Positions 60,740-64,000 of a stretch of DNA of 64,000 nt are shown one piece after another. Position 1 is the first letter of the stretch. Each line of letters starts with the position of its first letter. Location of the stretch: contig JBGURP010000037.1 in NCBI GenBank assembly GCA_045132055.1, positions 1-64,000 of the forward strand, in the 5' to 3' direction. Source of the DNA: F23-D06 sp045132055. GTDB taxonomy: Bacteria > Bacteroidota > Bacteroidia > Bacteroidales > WCHB1-69. The position numbers and the translations under genes are program-made. A model generated the notes under the pieces. It did no database searches, had not been told where the DNA came from, and saw only the letters and a list, made by a program, of their open reading frames with translations.

Positions 60740-61156
60740 ATGAAGAAGATTATTGTTTTCCTGATATGCGTTTTACCGTTGCTGGTTTGTTGCGACATCT
60801 ACAACAATCCGGTACCTTATGTGAAGATAGATTTTGTGATCTATCCCAACGATGTCCAGTACTATAGACTGAACACATACGGCGGTTATGAATATCTGAC
60901 TGGCGGCGTGAACGGCATTATTGTCTATCGGATTGATGAATGGAATTTCAATGCCTTTGACCGCGCCTGTCCATACGACTATGAGGAAAAAGAATCGTGG
61001 CTATATGTAGCCCCCGACGGTCTGCGCTTGATAGATTCGCTGTGTGGCTCTACGTACAATATTTTGGACGGCAATTACCTCAGCGGTCCCACCAAATACC
61101 CCTGCCGCAGGTACAACACACGGTTTGACGGGGTGAGACTTAGGATTTATAGTTAA
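60740..61156 (+). CDS. Lipoprotein with a Rieske-like fold lacking His ligands
   Basis: 138 residues. Lipoprotein signal MKKIIVFLICVLPLLVC-C. The later part follows the Rieske pattern (FDRACPYDYEEKESWLYVAP ... DSLCGSTYNILDGNYLSGP ... PCRRYNTRFDGVRLRI). Where a true Rieske centre has C-x-H and C-x2-H, here are CPY and CGSTY, so a [2Fe-2S] cluster seems unlikely. The function is unknown. Its TAA shares the palindrome TTAA with the stop of the convergent gene. Confidence 0.6.
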   Translation: MKKIIVFLICVLPLLVCCDIYNNPVPYVKIDFVIYPNDVQYYRLNTYGGYEYLTGGVNGIIVYRIDEWNFNAFDRACPYDYEEKESWLYVAPDGLRLIDSLCGSTYNILDGNYLSGPTKYPCRRYNTRFDGVRLRIYS

Positions 61157-62007
61157 AAAACTAGTATTGCGTTGGAGACGCTGCGTTCGCCTTTGTGATC
61201 GAATCGGCCGTTGTCGATGGGGTAGTTGACGATGCCATCATAAGGTTTTCCTTTGATATACAGGGTGGTGGATCCTCCGCCGTCCATATTGAGCGCATCT
61301 TGGCAGCCTAGCCATCTCAAAGTATTCGTTAGTTCGTCCAGTGACATGCCTTCGGACTCTTTGGTGCGCCCATCGACTACGAAGAGCAGGGTGGTGCCGT
61401 CGGGGCGAATGCCGACCGCTGTGCGCGGGTGCCGTTTGGTGACGAAGGTGCGGTCGTGGCGGAAGGGTTGTCTTTCGCCATCGAGGATTAGCAGTGGGCC
61501 GGCGGTCATGATGTTACTGTCGGGCAGCGAGTGTTCCCACGTGCGCACACTGTCCGTGCGTAGGATGCATGGCGTGCCCTCGCGCAAAACCAGCGCACCG
61601 TACTGATAATATTTTCGGTTGATGGTGTCCGTGCCCGGCGTGTTCTCGCCCAGCTCCTCGCCATCAATGCGAAGATAGCACACAGGGTGGTGCTTGTTCA
61701 TGTCGAAGAAAGATCCGTTTATAGCGGCCACGGCGTCATGGTGTTTTGCGATGGTGGACGTATGGGTACGCTCTGGCTCATAACCAAATGCCAATCGTTT
61801 GTCCGATTGTGCCGGAATCTCCAATATGGCGATAAATTGGTTGCTCTTGAAATATTCATGATGAGAGAAGCGCGCCGTTTTCAATACCATACCGTACAGA
61901 GAATCCACCTGCCAATGTGCATTGACCAGCGTAACAGAATCGGTCTGCGCCCAGGCGCACGAGGAGCACAGGAGAAGTAGGGCTGTTAAAAGGCGGAGTT
62001 TGTTCAT
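61153..62007 (-). CDS. Phosphodiester glycosidase family protein (NAGPA domain)
   Basis: 284 residues from ATG at 62005-62007 (an in-frame ATG at 62037 adds ten residues). Signal peptide MNKLRLLTALLLLCSSCAWA. NAGPA/DUF2233 motifs: AVAAINGSFFDMNKHHPVCY, TAVGIRPDGTTLLFVVDGRT, LDELTNTLRWLGCQDALNMD and GGGSTTLYIKGK. Relatives remove N-acetylglucosamine from phosphodiester-linked sugars; bacterial ones act on cell-wall or teichoic-type glycans. The HD gene stop lies 32 bases before this start. Confidence 0.88.
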   Translation of the reverse strand: MNKLRLLTALLLLCSSCAWAQTDSVTLVNAHWQVDSLYGMVLKTARFSHHEYFKSNQFIAILEIPAQSDKRLAFGYEPERTHTSTIAKHHDAVAAINGSFFDMNKHHPVCYLRIDGEELGENTPGTDTINRKYYQYGALVLREGTPCILRTDSVRTWEHSLPDSNIMTAGPLLILDGERQPFRHDRTFVTKRHPRTAVGIRPDGTTLLFVVDGRTKESEGMSLDELTNTLRWLGCQDALNMDGGGSTTLYIKGKPYDGIVNYPIDNGRFDHKGERSVSNAILVF

Positions 62008-62038
62008 CAGTTCTTTATCTTGAATGGCGAAGTTCATT

Positions 62039-62668
62039 TTATAGTCTATGATTTTCCCAGTATTCGTCAAAGATACGGCGAATTTGAGGCTCGTCGTCGA
62101 TCATCTGGCGTAGTTTTTCCAGCCGTCGGGCGTTGGGCGAATCCGGGAACCACAGTTTGAGATAGCCGTTGCGGCCGTATTTCTCGTGAAGATGTTGCAG
62201 GGTACGCTCATAATGGCCTGCTTTGTCCAATTCGGGATAATGTTCCAGTCCGAATTGCACGGTACGGCGCACAATGGTTTCCGGGTCGATAAAGCGGTCG
62301 GCTTCTGCCACGATGCGTCCGTACAGTGTGCGCGGGGCGTGATCCGCCGAAGCACGATGGTCTTCTGCCGCACAGGCCATCGTCTCTATTTGCTCGGAAG
62401 AGAACCATTGGCGCAGATGTTGGTCCGCGCGGATGATTTCTCCGGAGACTAAATGGTGCCGCTCGCGTCCCTCGCACAGGCCAGCGTCGTGGTAGGCGGC
62501 AATGACATACGCCATCTCCGCGTCCGCGCCCGTCTGCTCAGCCAGCTCCGCGCTTTGGCGGATAACCATTTCCACATGGTCGCGCTGGTGTGCCGCGTCG
62601 AAACTGTCGTACCGCGGCAGTATCTCGCGTTCAATGTAGGCTTGTAAATCTGGACGTATGAGGGTCAT
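62039..62668 (-). CDS. HD domain phosphohydrolase
   Basis: 209 residues from the ATG at 62666-62668. Metal ligands of the HD fold: AHQRDHVEMVIRQSAELAE (H), VIAAYHDAGLCEGRERHHLV (HD) and IVAEADRFIDPETIVRRT (D). These enzymes hydrolyse nucleotides or phosphate esters; the substrate is unknown. No other domain is attached. Confidence 0.88.
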   Translation of the reverse strand: MTLIRPDLQAYIEREILPRYDSFDAAHQRDHVEMVIRQSAELAEQTGADAEMAYVIAAYHDAGLCEGRERHHLVSGEIIRADQHLRQWFSSEQIETMACAAEDHRASADHAPRTLYGRIVAEADRFIDPETIVRRTVQFGLEHYPELDKAGHYERTLQHLHEKYGRNGYLKLWFPDSPNARRLEKLRQMIDDEPQIRRIFDEYWENHRL

Positions 62669-62701
62669 ATTCAACCAATAATCCTTATTCGTAAATACTG
62701 A

Positions 62702-63547
62702 TTATCGAATCACTTTCGTCAATACTGGTGCAGCACCGTTGGCAACGGTCACATACACTTGCATTTCGCCTGCGGGTGGCATATCGGCTTTGTCTTTGCG
62801 GGGCAGATCAACGGCGGTGAACAGATACTCCACACCGTCTGGAATGGTGCGCGTGGCAACTGTCTTGGCCTTGGCGTGCAGCATGGGGTAGCCATCCACA
62901 GCGGCATCGAAAATGGCCGCTTCCTCCTTGCTGACTTCGTGTTGCTCGGGAAATTCCTCCAGTTGGACAAACTCGCCTTCAAGGAAACCACTGGCTTTCA
63001 GGAACTGCTCGATTTCAGCAGGCATGGCATCCAGGCGGGCGGCGCGCACTCCATAGCCAGGCAGCACCTCTGCTTTGGGCTCGGCTTGTACCAAGTCCTT
63101 TACGCTGGACTCCAGTCCGCCGCTACCGAAGGTGCAGAACGGGACGATCTTTTTGCCGCTCAAATCGGCGCCAAGGAGGAACTTTTGCACGGGTGGCGCG
63201 TACGTGCCAAACCATATCGGGTAGCCCAGGAAAATTACATCATAATCGGCGATATTGGCAGTCACGGGTTTGATTTCGGGGATGACACCCTTCTCACGTT
63301 CCTGCAGGCAGCGGTCAATGGTAGCTTGGAAGTCGCCATCGTAGGGTTCTACCATAACCAGTTCTTCAATATCGGCATTGAGCTTTTTGGCAATTTCCTC
63401 GGCCACGGCTTTGGTGTTGGAGGTTTGGGAGTAGTAAAGCACCAGCATCTTGGGGGCCTCCTCCTTCGGGGTTTCTTTCTTTGATCCGCACGACACGGCG
63501 GTCACCATCGCGGTTGCAATGATCAGGGTAAGTTTCAAGTTGTTCAT
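62702..63547 (-). CDS. Lipid-anchored flavodoxin-like protein
   Basis: 281 residues. Lipoprotein signal MNNLKLTLIIATAMVTAVSC-GS, so the protein is exported. The flavodoxin fold follows: LVLYYSQTSNTKAVAEEIAK (FMN phosphate loop), DVIFLGYPIWFGTYAPPVQK and PFCTFGSGGLESSVKDLV. A further domain of ~100 residues follows (about 180-281, EEAAIFDAAVDGYPMLHAKA) with no clear family. An extracytoplasmic flavodoxin would pass electrons at the membrane. It has its own TACTTTTG element and is divergent from an FMN reductase gene. Confidence 0.85.
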   Translation of the reverse strand: MNNLKLTLIIATAMVTAVSCGSKKETPKEEAPKMLVLYYSQTSNTKAVAEEIAKKLNADIEELVMVEPYDGDFQATIDRCLQEREKGVIPEIKPVTANIADYDVIFLGYPIWFGTYAPPVQKFLLGADLSGKKIVPFCTFGSGGLESSVKDLVQAEPKAEVLPGYGVRAARLDAMPAEIEQFLKASGFLEGEFVQLEEFPEQHEVSKEEAAIFDAAVDGYPMLHAKAKTVATRTIPDGVEYLFTAVDLPRKDKADMPPAGEMQVYVTVANGAAPVLTKVIR

Positions 63548-63609
63548 ACGGGTGATATTTGAGAATTATTAAAATACAAGACAATAAATCCATCGGATTA
63601 ATTGAAACG

Positions 63610-63675
63610 CAAAAGTACACAAAATGAGATTATATTACAACCGAAATAATGTTTTGAAAATGTTTTGTACTTTTG
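63610..63675. promoter_or_regulatory. Divergent promoters of the flavodoxin (leftward) and FMN reductase (rightward) genes
   Basis: CAAAAGTA at 63610-63617 gives TACTTTTG leftward; TACTTTTG at 63668-63675 reads rightward, 37 bases before the ATG at 63713. The -7 sequences are identical, which suggests joint expression. Confidence 0.65.
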
Positions 63676-63712
63676 CCAAATCGTTGTCAATAATTATTTA
63701 AAACATATCCGT

Positions 63713-64000
63713 ATGAAAAACATCCTTTTTATCGTAGGTTCCTTAAGAAAACAATCCTTCAATCGTCAGTTGGCCGCCATGGCTGAGAAAATGCTGGCAG
63801 ATAAGTTTAACATTCAATATCTTGCATTTGAGGATATTCCATGGATGAATCAAGATTTGGAGGCTGAGACACCCGCTCCTGTGGCGCGTGTGCGGAAAGA
63901 AGTGCTCGCCGCCGACGGCATCTGGATTTTCACGCCCGAGTACAACTACAGCTACCCTGGACTGCTCAAGAACCTCTTGGATTGGCTTTCCCGTCCGATG
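63713..64000 (+). CDS. NADPH-dependent FMN reductase family (partial, 3' end outside window)
   Basis: 96 codons are visible. The start MKNILFIVGSLRKQSFNRQL is the FMN phosphate-binding loop of the family (GSxRxxSxN). DGIWIFTPEYNYSYPGLLKN then LLDWLSRP is the second conserved block. It should bind FMN and reduce quinones, azo compounds or Fe(III)-chelates with NAD(P)H. The rest lies beyond the right edge. Confidence 0.92.
   Translation, partial: MKNILFIVGSLRKQSFNRQLAAMAEKMLADKFNIQYLAFEDIPWMNQDLEAETPAPVARVRKEVLAADGIWIFTPEYNYSYPGLLKNLLDWLSRPM

Overview
The window is one continuous stretch of chromosome from a member of the Bacteroidota, most likely the order Bacteroidales. Four kinds of evidence agree. 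(1) Promoters repeatedly carry the Bacteroidota -7 element TAnnTTTG (TATCTTTG, TACTTTTG or TATTTTTG) just upstream of starts. (2) Type IX secretion (T9SS) marks are present: a PorG-like and a PorT-like barrel, two proteins with type A sorting tails and one with a type B (CHU_C) domain. (3) The order porG-like / uppS / bamA / skp matches the Porphyromonas arrangement. (4) The enzymes are typical of the group: one-chain GcvP, small subunit of methylmalonyl-CoA mutase, DPP-IV, a NupG-type carrier and a GH2 beta-galactosidase. I cannot name the genus. There is no transposase, phage, plasmid, CRISPR, rRNA or tRNA gene that I can see.

Layout. 1-5.7 kb: the 3' part of a GT4 glycosyltransferase, an AraC regulator, and a leftward sufC-sufD-rlmH-M20 peptidase run. 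5.8-14 kb: an AddA/RecB-like helicase-nuclease, prfA, then uvrA overlapping a ureohydrolase. 14.5-16.9 kb: a rightward MBOAT / SGNH / 39-residue membrane peptide trio that looks like a DltB-DltD-DltX acyl-relay system. 16.9-23.4 kb: lplA, a reversed-order rubrerythrin, cdaA and ptb (leftward), apt and ilvE (rightward), then rplT-rpmI-infC (leftward). 23.6-29.5 kb: the envelope block porG-like, uppS, bamA and three skp paralogues. 29.6-38.7 kb: ferredoxin, dprA, a DUF4837 lipoprotein, an ECF sigma factor with a membrane partner, a BtuF-like lipoprotein with mutA, a secreted subtilase, and purE. 38.7-46 kb: a repeat protein, thpR, DPP-IV, ferritin, a PAP2 phosphatase and gcvP. 46.1-52 kb: a tight leftward run recA-TPR-ruvB-porT-like-FAH-MFS. 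52.3-64 kb: trmO, a T9SS cargo, a beta-galactosidase, a GT2 / steroid-reductase-like / Rieske-like trio, a phosphodiester glycosidase, an HD hydrolase, an anchored flavodoxin and the start of an FMN reductase.

The most unusual content is threefold. First, the MBOAT-SGNH-microprotein operon: its tiny third gene ends in a Tyr-containing tail that resembles the acyl-carrying tail of DltX. Second, a family of short C-rich tandem repeats (units such as CACCTCTTG) occurs between genes and also, in frame, inside two genes, where it encodes low-complexity linkers. Third, there are two distinct families of hairpin-bearing intergenic repeats, with four and three copies here. The sigma factor followed by a membrane protein that joins an anti-sigma-like N-terminus to a CHU_C domain is also worth a look.
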